This document shows positions 1-10,931 of a stretch of DNA of 54,120 bases, piece by piece. Under the pieces are notes generated by a model. The model saw only the letters and a program-made list of their open reading frames with translations, was not told where the DNA came from and did not search any database. This stretch comes from Gnetum montanum (Eukaryota > Streptophyta > Gnetopsida > Gnetales > Gnetaceae), in NCBI GenBank assembly GCA_015680685.1, contig MNCI01037808.1:3087-57206 (forward strand), read 5' to 3'. The position numbers were made by a program, and so were the translations under genes. Position 1 is the stretch's first letter. The number at the start of each line of letters is the position of its first letter.

Positions 1-430
1 TAAGAGCAATCTAAAAATCCCAAAATTACTTGCCAAGGATGATACTATCTAAACCACTAGCTAAGCAATTTAAACAAAACAAAAAATGAAATGCATAACT
101 CACAGGACCATGACAAAGAGGCTGAAATCATTATTCTAGCAAGCCATCTTGCAAGTAATCTTCTTTACAAATCTTCCAAGTGTGATGATGATGATCTGAT
201 GATCTTTTGTGATGATGATCCTCTTTTCTCCTTGACCCTTGAAGCCTTTTTATAGGGTTCCAAGGTAGGTAGGGAAGTTACAAGTTCAAAAATATCTCAC
301 CTAACTTCTCTCCCAAGTAACTTGGCCAACCAATTAGGAGATTACTTGGCCAACAAGTTAGGAGGTTACTTGCCCAACAAGTTAGGAGAAGGTTATGTAG
401 TTAGGGAGTTAGGAAGTTATGCAGAAAATG
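1..430 (-). promoter_or_regulatory. Candidate minus-strand promoter/LTR fragment
   Basis: Read on the minus strand, TATAAAAA lies at 247-254. It is followed by a GATGATGATC-rich leader and then AT-rich sequence running off the window edge. The arrangement (U3-like sequence, TATA box, short leader) fits an LTR promoter or a host promoter. No terminal TG/CA, primer-binding site or coding region is visible to decide between them. No coding potential is recognised here. Confidence 0.3.
318..389. repeat. 24-bp tandem repeat, three copies
   Basis: Three imperfect copies begin at 318, 342 and 366. Their core is TTACTTGGCCAACAAGTTAGG. They lie upstream of the minus-strand TATA box at 247-254, so they could be U3 repeats of an LTR. 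That role is inferred. Confidence 0.8.
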
Positions 431-1426
431 AGGAGCATTTTATGCTAACTTTAATGTAATGTGACATTGAATAGGATAACCAATATTGTAAATTTTTAAT
501 GGGCAGTAAATAATATATTTCATAACTTGGGATAAACGATGGCAGGTCTCTAAGTCTTCAAACGAAAAAATGAAAAAATGAAAATACAACCTATTCAATA
601 GAGGTTTCTGAAATCGATTTGAATGTGGAGATCATCAAGGTAGCGAACGTTCCTATTACCACGGAATTTGAGAAATTTATAATTCATATGGCCCTAATCT
701 TGGTTTAAACCCTTAAAATCTCCAATGGCTATTATTGTTGCTACTTCATGATGTTCAGATCCTTCCTCGATGTGGCTTATTCAAGGGCATCATTGCCGAT
801 GATGAGCCTGACGGATATAATGACGTCCATGACATGGCTTGAAGGCATTCTATCTTGCCGCAGAGGCTCTCCTTACCGCGTTCACATCTGCATCGTTGTT
901 GTCGTCCTCCCTAATGAATTCATGGACTATCCAAAATCTAAATGATGACGATCAATGATACTTGCAGAAGATGCAATAAGGCTGAGCTTGAATGCCATGA
1001 TGGCCGTGGTTGAAGGCGACTTGTTTGCGAACCAATCACCACTGCAGTTCATTATTCTTTTCACATTTACTTATGGACGTATGTCTCTTAGTTTTATTTT
1101 ACTTTCTCCTATTTCTTCCCAGAACCTGCAAGAACCAACACATGTTTGAAGCAAGATTCATATGCAGTATCATCCAAAGCCACCGATTCAAACTGCCTCC
1201 GCACAATAGGGTCCTATAAAATCATAACTGACGATCACCGCGAGGGAAGGCCCTGCAATTGCAATCTGACTCTGCCGAATCATGCTGGGGAAGAAAGGGA
1301 TTTTTTGAATAACTACACACCCAAATAGAGGATTTCAATTCCTATTTTTCCCCCAAAACTAACTTAGGGTTTCCTGCGTTTTTCTGTTTGGCTTTCCTGC
1401 GTTTTTTCTGTTTGTTTGCCTACGCC
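430..1426. other. Unassigned, CpG-retaining single-copy-like stretch
   Basis: No retroelement domain is recognised here. CpG dinucleotides are retained at many sites (for example GACGTCC near 823 and ACCGCGTTC near 876), unlike the depleted transposon sequence around it. Short reading frames exist but change frame, and none matches a family I know. It could be the edge of a host gene or young unique sequence. I cannot support a gene call. Confidence 0.3.
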
Positions 1427-1903
1427 CGCTGCTGACCTTTCTACAGCCACTACTGCGCACGCCACTGACCCTTCTGCACTACCATTCTTCATCCATTCTT
1501 TGCTGAATCTGCCTTGAGATCACCTCCAACATTTTGTTCTTGATTTTTTGAAAAAGAAAATCAGCAACGTCAACAGCTGCGATGGTGCAGAGCGACGGCA
1601 GCGGAGACGTTTGATGGCTTGTCCATGATTTTACGATGGCAATGTATTTTCCAGTTACACCGCAGTCTTCTTTTCTCTCCATTGGTGNTGCCACCGTAAA
1701 ATCATGGACAAGCCATCAAACGTCTCCGCTGCCGTCGCTCTGCACCATCGCAGCTGTTGACGTTGCTGATTTTCTTTTTCAAAAAATCAAGAACAAAATG
1801 TTGGAGGTGATCTCAAGGCAGATTCAGCAAAGAATGGATGAAGAATGGTAGTGCAGAAGGGTCAGTGGCGTGCGCAGTAGTGGCTGTAGAAAGGTCAGCA
1901 GCG
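1427..1903. repeat. 215-bp inverted repeat with a 47-bp spacer, N-bounded right arm
   Basis: The left arm 1427-1641 is the reverse complement of the right arm 1689-1903, with one visible mismatch (1636 versus 1694). The right arm is bounded exactly by single Ns at 1688 and 1904. Each arm carries the same short open frame in opposite orientation. The N-bounded placement makes an assembly duplicate the simplest explanation. A biological hairpin is the alternative. Confidence 0.95.
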
Positions 1904-2029
1904 NAAAATTTTTACTAGTAAATCAATCTTCTAAACTAAAACACCCATCAACCTTCAACACTAATGTTGTACTTAACTTATGACCATAGATTCTTAGAAT
2001 TTTGAATAAAATATTTTAACTGTTCCATG

Positions 2030-2950
2030 GAATGGCCAAATGTGCCAACACTAATCATACATATGAATGCAACATATGCCTGTATGATCACCCCAAGGGC
2101 CAATGCCCAATATTGTTACATTTACAGGAGCATTGGGGAAATACGCTACATCCAGAGTTTGTACAGAGATACTATGTTCAATCATAGTGGCAACAATCCC
2201 AGTCATGGATGAAACCATCCCTACACTGGAGGCACCCTTCATATTATCCAAATCCAAACGCTTATCAAGTTCAAGATCCTGTTCCTCCAACTAGGCCAAC
2301 ATACTTTATCTCAGCACAATACCATTCTCCTCAATACTATCAACCCATGCCTTAAACACAACCACCACCTTGTTCACCTTATACTCCTTCTAACTTTCAA
2401 CATTCTCATCCTTTCCCTCCTTCCATAGTGCCAACAACCATTCCTAAGGGGCCTGCCCCATAGCATCAACCCATGAATGCTACTTGTGCTACTACTTCCA
2501 ACAGCAATGAGAAACCTCAACAACATCAATAGCTCCCCTTCTTTAAACATGGTTGTAATAAGGGACAACATAATTCTGAGGCCACTACATCCTCCAACTT
2601 AGCACAAATTTCACACTGTGGTGCACCGTTATCTTTGAACCCAATGCCTCATGTAACTTTATCAAGGCCACCAACTAACACTCCAACAACCATACGACCC
2701 AATGAACACAACCATGGAAGGCATCATCCTAATCCTTGCATACCATCTAATGATCCCAACTATCATAGTGGGTCAACTCGTTATCTGAGAAGTACATTGT
2801 ATAAAGTTCCCCACTATGCTCATTATAATCAAGTGTGTGAACCTTGAGGGGATAAATATGGCCATGTTCCAATACTTTCAACATGCAAGGATCCCCATCT
2901 TCCATTTAGTAATCCTTTCCATCCTTAACTAATTAGTTATGGGGGATATC
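2030..2950 (+). pseudogene. gag: Element A: gag C-terminal remnant (Athila-like Ty3/gypsy)
   Basis: The gag product packages element RNA into virus-like particles. In one frame a CX2CX3HX4C zinc knuckle reads ECNICLYDHPKGQCP (cysteine codons 2068, 2077 and 2104, histidine 2089). A long Pro/Gln/Tyr-rich tail follows, with runs such as QYHSPQYYQPMP, interrupted by TAA/TAG codons. The N-terminal half of gag is missing to the left, where the sequence ends at the single-N join at 1904. The same kind of Pro/Tyr-rich tail occurs in copies C (about 12850-13150) and D (about 52500-52150). No protease, RT or integrase follows, so pol appears deleted. Confidence 0.6.
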
Positions 2951-4600
2951 CCCCATTCTAATAACAAGCAAGATTAATAAACATTTTTATTTTCTTTAAT
3001 TTTACAATTTTTTGTTTTCCAGTTTTTCATTTTTCAACATTTTGTTTTATCTTTTTATCTTTTTGTGTTTTTGTATTTTTACATTTTCATAAGGAATCTC
3101 ATTTATGAATAAAACACTCATGTGCATCATTGGTTGAGGTGTGTTTTATGTTATTAAGTCATGAGTGAGCAATTATTTCGACAGTGAGCCCATTACACCC
3201 ACTCATCCACTCTACAAATAAGAGGTTTTGTTTAAGGGTTCAGTGATATTCCTGATATTTCTAAAACTTAAAACTAATCTTGTGTTTATTGTACCCAAAA
3301 TGAAGAAGTATGGATTAAGAGGGAATGATTAGGGTTTGACATCAAGGGGACTTGTGGATTCTCTTTGGTGACATCTATGGAAGTTGTTATGCAATGTGGT
3401 TGTACTAAGATCCTTGTGGATCTAATGAAAATTTGGAGTAAGAGTAATCAAAAGGGCACTCAAAATCAAATGTTGTTCTAGGGGGTCCCACTGGAAAGAC
3501 ATGCACCCATGCCTAAAGGTTGGTAGCTTCTATGGATTCAATAAAGTTTAAAAAGAAACAAAGAAGAAGAAAAAGAAAAGAAAAGAAAAGTGCCACAAAA
3601 AAAAATCACTCCTTCCTTGAACAAAATGCCAAGTAATTGTATGCCTTGTTGTTATGGTACTCTCATAGTTTTTCATCATGGGATGAAGCAATGTAATGTC
3701 ACTGGTCAGAGGAACGGACTTGGTCCTGATCTTGGAACGACGGGTTAATGACACCTTAATCATGCTTTACACATAGGATTCACTATGCCCTAGGTCAATT
3801 ACCTAATGTCCCAATCTCTACGATCCCTTTCTATACCTCGTCTCATCTCACTATTCATGTCATTGTAGCTCATGTTTCATGTAGCATAGAATATTCATCT
3901 CATTCTGGTGATATTTACATGTGGGTGTTTTGTGGAGTTAGTGCAGATTACATTTAACCCTTCTAGTACCCATGGACACTTTAAGTGTGGTTACACAAGA
4001 GCATTATAGGTTGGAACCTACTTTGGGGAGGACCCACTTGTGTAATCTTTTGTAATTTTCACTTATGACATAGCTCAAACACACCATTTATTACCCTTAG
4101 CATATTTTTCATGATACTCTTTCCCTTATTACTATCCCTCTGATTCAACGTTCCTATGAATCATCACATAGCCTTTTTCTCTTCCATCCAAGGTCCTTAT
4201 TGATAAATTCTACACCATCATAATTTTTGTGTCTTCAGAACCAATTGAATTACCTTGGAACCCTATAACAATCATCCAGATGTCCTTAGTTTACATCGTT
4301 TAATTTCAAAAGAAATATTAAAAATTCTGTACATTCTCTAAGTGCCCTAACCTTGATGAAAAAATATATACGTGACCTCCTCGCAACACTTACAATCATT
4401 TTCCACTATTCACATGGGGGAGTTTTTTGAATTTTCTCTCTACGACTTGTGATTATGAGACCCTTGCTTTTATACCTATATCTTACTTGCTGGTACTCTG
4501 ATTTTCTTTCCGTCTGAACCTACTTGAACCCGAAGTGTTCAGCTTAGTCGTGGGGGAGGGGCACATGCCGAATAGCACATGAATTTTTTAAATTTTTTTG
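2950..4600 (+). other. Element A: non-coding stretch between gag remnant and ORF3
   Basis: No coding domain is seen. There is a T-rich stretch (2985-3095) and a purine run (3549-3590). A short block around 3340 (GACATCAAGGGGACT) resembles one in copy D near 47727 (minus strand, GACTTCAAGGGGACT). This suggests the block is the family's spacer between pol and ORF3. By that reading, element A joins gag directly to the end of pol through an internal deletion. Confidence 0.4.
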
Positions 4601-4689
4601 AAATTCATCATCATCCAAAGGACATATTTAAGGGTAATTAGTTGTAAAATTAAGAATAAAATGTATCAAAAACAATTTCATCCCCTTAG

Positions 4690-5480
4690 CTATACCAAAA
4701 AATTAAATTTGGAAACCACCTAAGCAAAATGGACTCAACACTATAATCTTTCAAGGACATGTTCTTCCAATTATTAACATCACACATAAATAAAGTAAAC
4801 CTATTAAGGCAAGTAGTAAGGTATAACCTAACTTTGGTAACAACCTTACTAAAAATTGGTCCCATGTGATTGTAGATGGTCCCATAACACAAACAATAGG
4901 AACATCCTACTCAAGGTGCAATCAAACAATCTCGGAGAAGTGGAAGACAAGATCCTATCAGAAAACATACAGAATAGGAGGAAAAATCATTCAGTGTTCA
5001 TCAAGAAGATCCTCCTACTGTACAGTCCAGGTAGGTAGAAGTAGGAGATACCCTCTCTGAAAGCGGTGCCTGGTACTTAGGGGAAATGTACCAATTTTGC
5101 CACAATAAAGAAGAAGGAACCATGGTTAATATTTTTGGTGTGACTATTTATTTCTCTATTAAAGCCATTTTGAAACTATTAAACCTTCCAAATACAGGGC
5201 CAAAGGTTGCTCAGAACCAGCTAGACACTTTTAGAACCAAGAAACTTAATAAACTATTGATAGAGAATAAAATGGTGGTAGAAGAAAAAGAGAAGGTTGA
5301 CTAGGCTGCCTCTATGGCACAAGTGCAAACTTACACGCATGCCAAGGCACTCAAGGCCTTACACAAGGAGAAACTCTAGGCCATACTTCAATGCCATCAA
5401 ATATCAATACATGGAGCAAAAGAAAAGGTAAAGACACCTATAGAGGAGCCACCACCAATAGGAACTACATGAGTTCCATC
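4690..5480 (+). pseudogene. Element A: ORF3 remnant (coiled-coil accessory protein)
   Basis: This is a decayed frame just upstream of the polypurine tract and 3' LTR. The N-terminal part reads YLGEMYQFCHNKEEG then GVTIYFSIKAILKLLNLPN (about 5068-5196). It aligns with copy D around 45870-45760 (YMEETYLF then YSAKAIT-ALGLPD). The C-terminal part is charged and helical: VVEEKEKVD and AQVQTYTHAKALKALHKEK (about 5275-5370). The latter also matches copy B (AQTYTHTKPLTALE) near 7230. It ends in proline-rich sequence. The function is unknown. It occupies the place where Athila elements carry an env-like frame, but I see no membrane segment conserved between the copies. Confidence 0.6.
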
Positions 5481-5639
5481 CATTTTGTAATCATAGGATT
5501 TTTTGTGTGTTGTGTCTGTATTTTTTTTCTTCCCATACTACGACATCATCCCATTTTTCCATCTAATAATACCATACCTATCCACTGTATAATCAATGTA
5601 GCTTGTTCTTACTTCAACTTGAGGATGAGTTTTCATTCA

Positions 5640-5651
5640 GGTGTGGGGGTA
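5640..5651 (+). other. Element A: polypurine tract
   Basis: The purine-rich GGTGTGGGGGTA directly precedes the LTR start TGATGAGTCATGA. This is the plus-strand priming site expected just 5' of a 3' LTR. Copy D has the matching minus-strand AATGGGGGTA at its LTR. Confidence 0.75.
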
Positions 5652-6501
5652 TGATGAGTCATGAAATTGCTGACAGCTACAATACTGCACCCACGATAAC
5701 ACATCCACGATATCTCATGGGTTGCGATATCGCATGGGCTGCAATATCACATCCTACCCATGAAAATGTCTATAAATAAGAGGTAGCTCTCCCTCATTTG
5801 ACATTAGTTTAGTTCCTTAGTGAAGCTCTGGCATTTTTCCCCTTCCAGAGATAGATTATTTTCTGGTGTCTGTCCACAGTGTGGTGAATGTAATTGTACG
5901 ACATCCTTTATTCGAGTGTGACGTACTCGGAGACACACATGACCGGAAATAAAGATCAAGATTGCTTCATCATTGAAGCATTCACTTTGTTTAATTATTT
6001 ATTTAATTATTATTTAGTTCTTTCCTAGTTAATATCTCTCACCCTTAAACTCCTAGTAAACGTAGAATGAGTATGACTTGATTACAAGCATTTAAGTGTG
6101 ACTACTTGGTAACCAAGTAGCGTACCTAGGATCTATGCTTGGTAATCCCAGTGGTAGTCATGCATGAAGTCCAAGATGTGTATGGATAATCAAGAAACAA
6201 AAGCTCATCGCACTTAGGCTAGATTAGATTTTCTTACCCTTTCCTCCTAGCTTAGCTTAGTTAATATTAGTTTCCACTACCTTCAAGAGTAGCATTAGAT
6301 TAGGAACACATCATACCCCTCACTCTGGACTAAACCATATGTGAAAAATATAATACTAGCCTAGGCAGGAATACAGTGAATTGTGACCTAAGGTTAATGA
6401 TCTAGGTTCCACAACTAGTTCATCTGCGGAGTTTGACCGGATCGTGCGTGAAAACGCCCGTATTCATATGGTTGAGTGTAGGGGTATCTCGCCACTCATC
6501 A
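5652..6501 (+). repeat. Element A: 3' LTR (LTR1), 850 bp
   Basis: It starts TGATGAGT and ends ACTCATCA, a perfect 8-bp terminal inverted repeat. A TATA box (TATAAATA) lies at 5771-5778. Related LTRs at 8408-9275, 9881-10781 and 42327-43220 (minus) share the TATA box position, the internal motif of a number-then-'GTAATCCCAGT' type block, and the CTCATTA/CTCATCA end. It follows a polypurine tract and ORF3, so it is a 3' LTR. No matching 5' LTR is in the window. Confidence 0.85.
5709..5759 (+). repeat. Three 17-bp repeats with GATATC cores in U3 of LTR1
   Basis: Units begin at 5709, 5726 and 5743 and read GATATCTCATGGGTTGC, GATATCGCATGGGCTGC and AATATCACATCCTACCC. They sit 12-60 bp upstream of the TATA box. 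The related LTRs carry diverged GATATC-like runs in the same place (about 8440-8480 and 9890-9925). A role as U3 regulatory repeats is inferred. Confidence 0.7.
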
Positions 6502-6779
6502 AATTTAAAATTTAAATTAAAAATTACATGGATAATTCACATGTCATGCCATCATTAGCATACCATGTCCATGCCATAGCCTTCATGAGAACCTACCACA
6601 ACTCATTCATCTAGTTAGTGCACATGAGTGATAGGTAAAAAATACTAATCATGCATAATGGTATAAATAAGTAAACATGAGTAATAAAAATTTATCATAT
6701 GCTAAGAAAAATTAATTATGCATATAAAAATTAATATTAATATTATTAACCATCCTCAATCATTCTACAACCTTTACTA

Positions 6780-8250
6780 AAATATGGGTTTTTATGTCAG
6801 GGAGTCCTTCAATTTTCCTGTTATGCTACTAGCTAATATCACTGGAGATAAGGATGCTCAAATGCTAGGTAGTACCTCAATGACTCTTGTTAAACATGAA
6901 AATGTCATGGATAGACTATTGTAGACTAGCTAAATCATGCAAAATCTATTTGATATCTTGAGTGATATCACTATAATGTAGTCTAACTTGATTTCTACAA
7001 AAGGAAAGCTAGTGATTGCTAAAACAAGGGTAGAACATGCTAAGAATGAACCATAAGGATTATATAATGAATTAGTAGCTCTTAGAGTAGAAGTAAGGGA
7101 TCTTGTGGGATTTGTTGCCCTGAACCATCTTGAACAATTTAGAATTGATCAGGTGAGGTAGTTGATCATGCATAATATACATGTAGAAATGGAACGATAG
7201 AAAGTGATGTAAAATATCTTAATCACTGAAGCACAAACATACACACATACCAAACCTCTCACAGCCTTGGAATAGGAGAATAAGAAGCTCATTATTGACA
7301 ACACAAGGTTGAAAAATGTAGAAAAGTAGAAAAATGTTCTCAAGAAAAGTATTCATCAATTACAAGAAAAATTAACTATAGTCAACTAGGATATGAGCAA
7401 ATTAACACATGAAAATAAGACGCTCAGTGGAGGAAGTATGTGCTATAAGACAAAAATTAGCTATTGAGGTAAGCATGTTGCAAAATAAGGCCAAGAGACA
7501 CAAGAAACTCAAAGAGGATTTTAGGGACCAAGTAGACATATATAAGCAAATAAATGAGAGAAATCTAGATGGCAAAGTGTAAGATCAATTCCATCATTGC
7601 TTAAACTTTAGATTGGCAACCCATCTTGGATAGTTTAGTCCACATTCACTAGGCTAAGATAAAAAACAAAGACCTATAGAGTGAAGTTGTTATAGAAAAC
7701 ATGGGGTTAGCAAATCTCTGATATGCTAACTTACCCATGTTAACAACAGGATGACCTAGGAATGAACTTGATCAACACGTAGTAGCTATATAAGCCCTAT
7801 ACGAGAAGAAGTTTGCAAATAAAAAAGATGCTTTTCAAAAATTACATGCAACAAACACAAAACATGAAATTGTGAAAGTCAGCTACCAAGGACAAAACAA
7901 TGTTACCCTAAACATGGCATGTAGAATGTCTAACTACCAAGAACTCAGAAAGGTAGCTAGATATTTTGAAAAAGAATGATACTAGTTTGTAGCGTGGTAT
8001 GTGAAAGCATATAAAATGTTCTTGCAACTACCATGCCTATGGGATGTATTGACCCTATCAAACATTGCACAAATAGCATGTAAGGTACATGATCCAATGA
8101 TAGAAGAAGAGAAACCTAAGGTTCTCCTCAATAAATATCAATTTTAGAAGCCTAATGAAAAAAGAAAAAAAACTAATGGAAGAGCCTCCACCACCAAAAG
8201 CTTAAGGCTATATCGCACTACTTCAGTTTTTGTTTTGTCTTGTTTTGACA
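6780..8250 (+). pseudogene. Element B: ORF3 remnant
   Basis: This is a second copy of the accessory frame, heavily interrupted, ending about 160 bp before LTR3. A recognisable part at 7180-7440 includes AEAQTYTHTKPL-like and IHQLQEKLTIVN-like stretches. These align with copy D (AEAKAYSI, then FIHQ-QE-LAMVS) and, in part, copy A. The composition (Lys/Glu/Leu/Gln heptads) suggests a coiled coil. Its left edge abuts AT-rich sequence after LTR1, so only a 5'-truncated element is present. Confidence 0.5.
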
Positions 8251-8407
8251 AGTGTCAACTATGTTATTTTGTAAAAATACCGATGTGGCATCCAAAGTCA
8301 TCTAAAAAGTCATGTCATGTTAAGTCAAGTCTACATTTAAATTTTGTAAGGGATTATATTCTCATTTTTTTCATGTGAGGATAAGTTTCTAATCAGTTTT
8401 GGAGGTA

Positions 8408-9275
8408 TGATAAAATTAATTTTTGTATTGATGTGATATGGTATCAATGATATCATAGCTCATCCTATCTCATCATTGATGCAATGTCTTAGGATTTGTG
8501 CAAAACTATAAATACTAACACTTGGGAGTACAAGTGATAATTTTTGATTTCAACCCTTAGCTAGTTTCTTGTAGTTTCTTTTTCATAGTTTTAATAATAG
8601 AGTGAATGCCTGTAGTGTGGTATTAAGCAACTAACCAAAATTTGTATTGAGTAAATTATACTTGAACATAGGTTATGTGTGGTAATAAAGATCCAAGCTA
8701 TTTCTCATCATTATAGCATTCCTTAGTTTTCTTTATGGTTTACTTAGAATAATTTTCTTACTTTCCTAGTTAATCATTTACATTTCAAGTACTTTCCTTT
8801 TACATGTTATTAGTCTGAAGAATAGGTATGACTAGTTTCAAGCATTAAGTGTAGTTATTTGGTAACCTAATAGTGGTATTACATAATTCGCTCAGTAGTA
8901 ATCCCACTTGGTAATCCCAATGATAACTACATGAGTCTAAGACATGATCAGTAAACTAGGAATGAATACCTATCACTATTAGGATAGAATAGATTTTCAT
9001 TTCCATTATTAATTAGAGTCAAAATTTAATATTCATTTTCATTATGAGTATTACAAGGAGCATTAATAGCTCTACAATATCATCTATCATATCCCTCACT
9101 AAGAGTTAAACCATACGATTGAACTTCACTAACTCTAAGTGGAAAGATAATGATCATGAACTTAACATCAACTACTAGCATAATTGCATTGTCCCTCCAA
9201 GGATTATGATTTGGTCACATGCAAACTTTCATGAATTTTGTGGTAGAGTGTTGGGATTATCTTTACCACTCATTA
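8408..9275 (+). repeat. Element B: 3' LTR (LTR3), 868 bp
   Basis: It begins TGATAAAATTA after a purine stretch (TTTTGGAGGTA) and ends CCACTCATTA. The TATA box is at 8507-8514. It aligns with LTR1 and LTR2 through the post-TATA region ('GAATGCCTGTAGTGTG' near 8600, also near 10080) and the terminal CTCATTA. The final CA has decayed to TA. Confidence 0.75.
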
Positions 9276-9289
9276 ACTTGGAAAGGTAA

Positions 9290-9870
9290 TTTGGAAACTC
9301 TATACAGGAGACAAACCATGGTTTAAGTAATGAGGGCTAAATATATTTATAATAATAATTGGTTTTATAATGCCCCTACCATTGTTAAAGCTAGTCCAAC
9401 AAGGAGAATCTTTGAAAAATTATGATCTTGGTTCCAACTGAATATTAGAGTTCAAGATCAAGCAGCATAATGGGATCATTCTATTCAATATAAGTTGAGT
9501 GAGGTCTATACAAGCCTAGCACTAGGCATCAAAGATTGGATAAAAGAGTCATGATGGCATGATGTAATAATTCCTAAATACAAAGTCTTTATGTCAAAAT
9601 TATTACATGGAAAACTAATTGTGAATGTGCTTTTCTCCCATAAATGATTGATTCCCAATAGCACATGTGTGGATTGTGGGGATTAGCCAGAAACCATTAA
9701 TCAATGCCTTTTTAGTTGTCCAACTGCCTAATCATTTTTGAACAAGCTTATACACCTAATAGATGCATGTTGACTTTGGTGATCTCTACATGATTTAATA
9801 ACTCAAATTCCTCAAATTTTTGACAAATGCAAGAGGCGTAAACATACAACACTTATAACAACAATTTATA
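9290..9870 (+). pseudogene. LINE (L1-like) reverse-transcriptase C-terminal/zf-RVT remnant
   Basis: A plus-strand frame carries the zinc-binding region typical of the C-terminal end of plant LINE RT proteins. It reads FMSKLLHGKLIVNV, then CVDCG (about 9670), then ETINQCLFSCPTA (about 9690-9730). The pattern CxxC ... H/Q-x-LFxCP-x-A matches the zf-RVT family. Upstream text (GDKPW ... SWFQLN) also fits. It is wedged between LTR3 and LTR2, so it is either an older host sequence that both elements hit or a separate fragment. Confidence 0.65.
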
Positions 9871-9880
9871 AAACATATTT

Positions 9881-10781
9881 TGAATGAGCTACGATATTGT
9901 ATCTACAATATCATATCTACAACATCACAGCCCTACATACATCATCATTCATGCAATGTAGTGGGTCCTATTCATCCCTATAAATACCAACACTTGATCA
10001 CATTGAACAAACAAAATTTCATTACAGTTTTAGAAAAACTATTGTAGTTTTTTTTAGAGTTTACACTTATCAATAGAGTAAATGCCTGTAGTGTGATGTT
10101 GAACAATTGTACATAATCTTTATTCAACTGGATTGTACTTGGGCAAAGTTAATGAATAGAAATAAAGATCTAGATTGTTTTCCACCATTGCAACATTACA
10201 CTTACTTCTTAGTTCTTTATTTTTTTCCATAGCAACTTTCTCTATGTAGTTTAATTTTCATGCTCACTTTAGCTTAGTCCTTTTCATTTTTTAAGTACTT
10301 TACTTCTTCACATTCACTAGTAAGGTGAAATGAGTATGATTTTTTTCAAGTGTATAAGTGTAATCATTTGGTAATCCCAGTAGTATTATTGCTTAGTTCA
10401 CCCTGTAGCATAACACATGGTAATCCTAGTAATGGTTACATTAGCACAAGATGTGTACAACAAGTTAGGAATGGCTACTCATTGCCATAGGATAGAATAG
10501 ATTTATGTTTTTGTTATTACCTAGTTCTAAATTTTATTTTCATCTTTTATTATGGAAGCACTTAGTAGTTAAATGAGCCCACAACATCAAGATATCATAT
10601 GCCTCACTTAGAGTTAAACCATACACTTGCACTTCACTAACTCGAAGTGGAAAGATAACGATCATGAACCAATTATTAATTTCTAGCATACATTCATTGT
10701 TCATCCATGGATTACAATCTGGTCATGTGTGAATGCTCATGACTTGTGTGGTAGAGTGTTAGAATACCTAATTGCTCATTA
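9881..10781 (+). repeat. Element C: 5' LTR (LTR2), 901 bp
   Basis: It starts TGAATGAGCTACGATATT and ends ATTGCTCATTA, and is followed at once by a tRNA primer-binding site. The TATA box is at 9979-9986. It is homologous to LTR1 and LTR3. It precedes gag in the same orientation, so it is the 5' LTR of fragment C. No 3' LTR for C is seen before the LINE sequence at about 14890. Confidence 0.85.
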
Positions 10782-10782
10782 T

Positions 10783-10800
10783 TGGCATCGTTGTTGGGGA
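10783..10800 (+). other. Element C: primer-binding site, tRNA-Asp type
   Basis: TGGCATCGTTGTTGGGGA differs at four positions (all G-to-A or C-to-T) from the complement of the plant tRNA-Asp 3' end, TGGCGCCGTTGCCGGGGA. That tRNA is used by Athila-type elements. It starts 2 bases after the LTR end. The match and position are seen in the sequence. The tRNA assignment is from family knowledge. Confidence 0.8.
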
Positions 10801-10931
10801 TGTATCAATGTTTACTTAGTAGTTGATTTTATAGAGTTTGTTATAGTATGAATCACAAAGTTCATCTTTCATACTTGAATCAATATTTTTAACATACACG
10901 CATACATACTTAAAAGCATAAAATATATAAT

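Noticed and set aside
1479-1851. Two identical 71-codon frames in opposite orientation
   Set aside because: They are produced by the N-bounded inverted copy. The frame has no recognised domain and is probably incidental.
2990-3100. T-rich stretch as a LINE tail or terminator
   Set aside because: No LINE sequence abuts it and there is no A-tail or target duplication. It lies in the element A spacer.
5391-5654. 87-codon hydrophobic frame as an env transmembrane segment of element A
   Set aside because: It is in a different frame from ORF3, runs into the LTR start, and has no counterpart in copies B and D.
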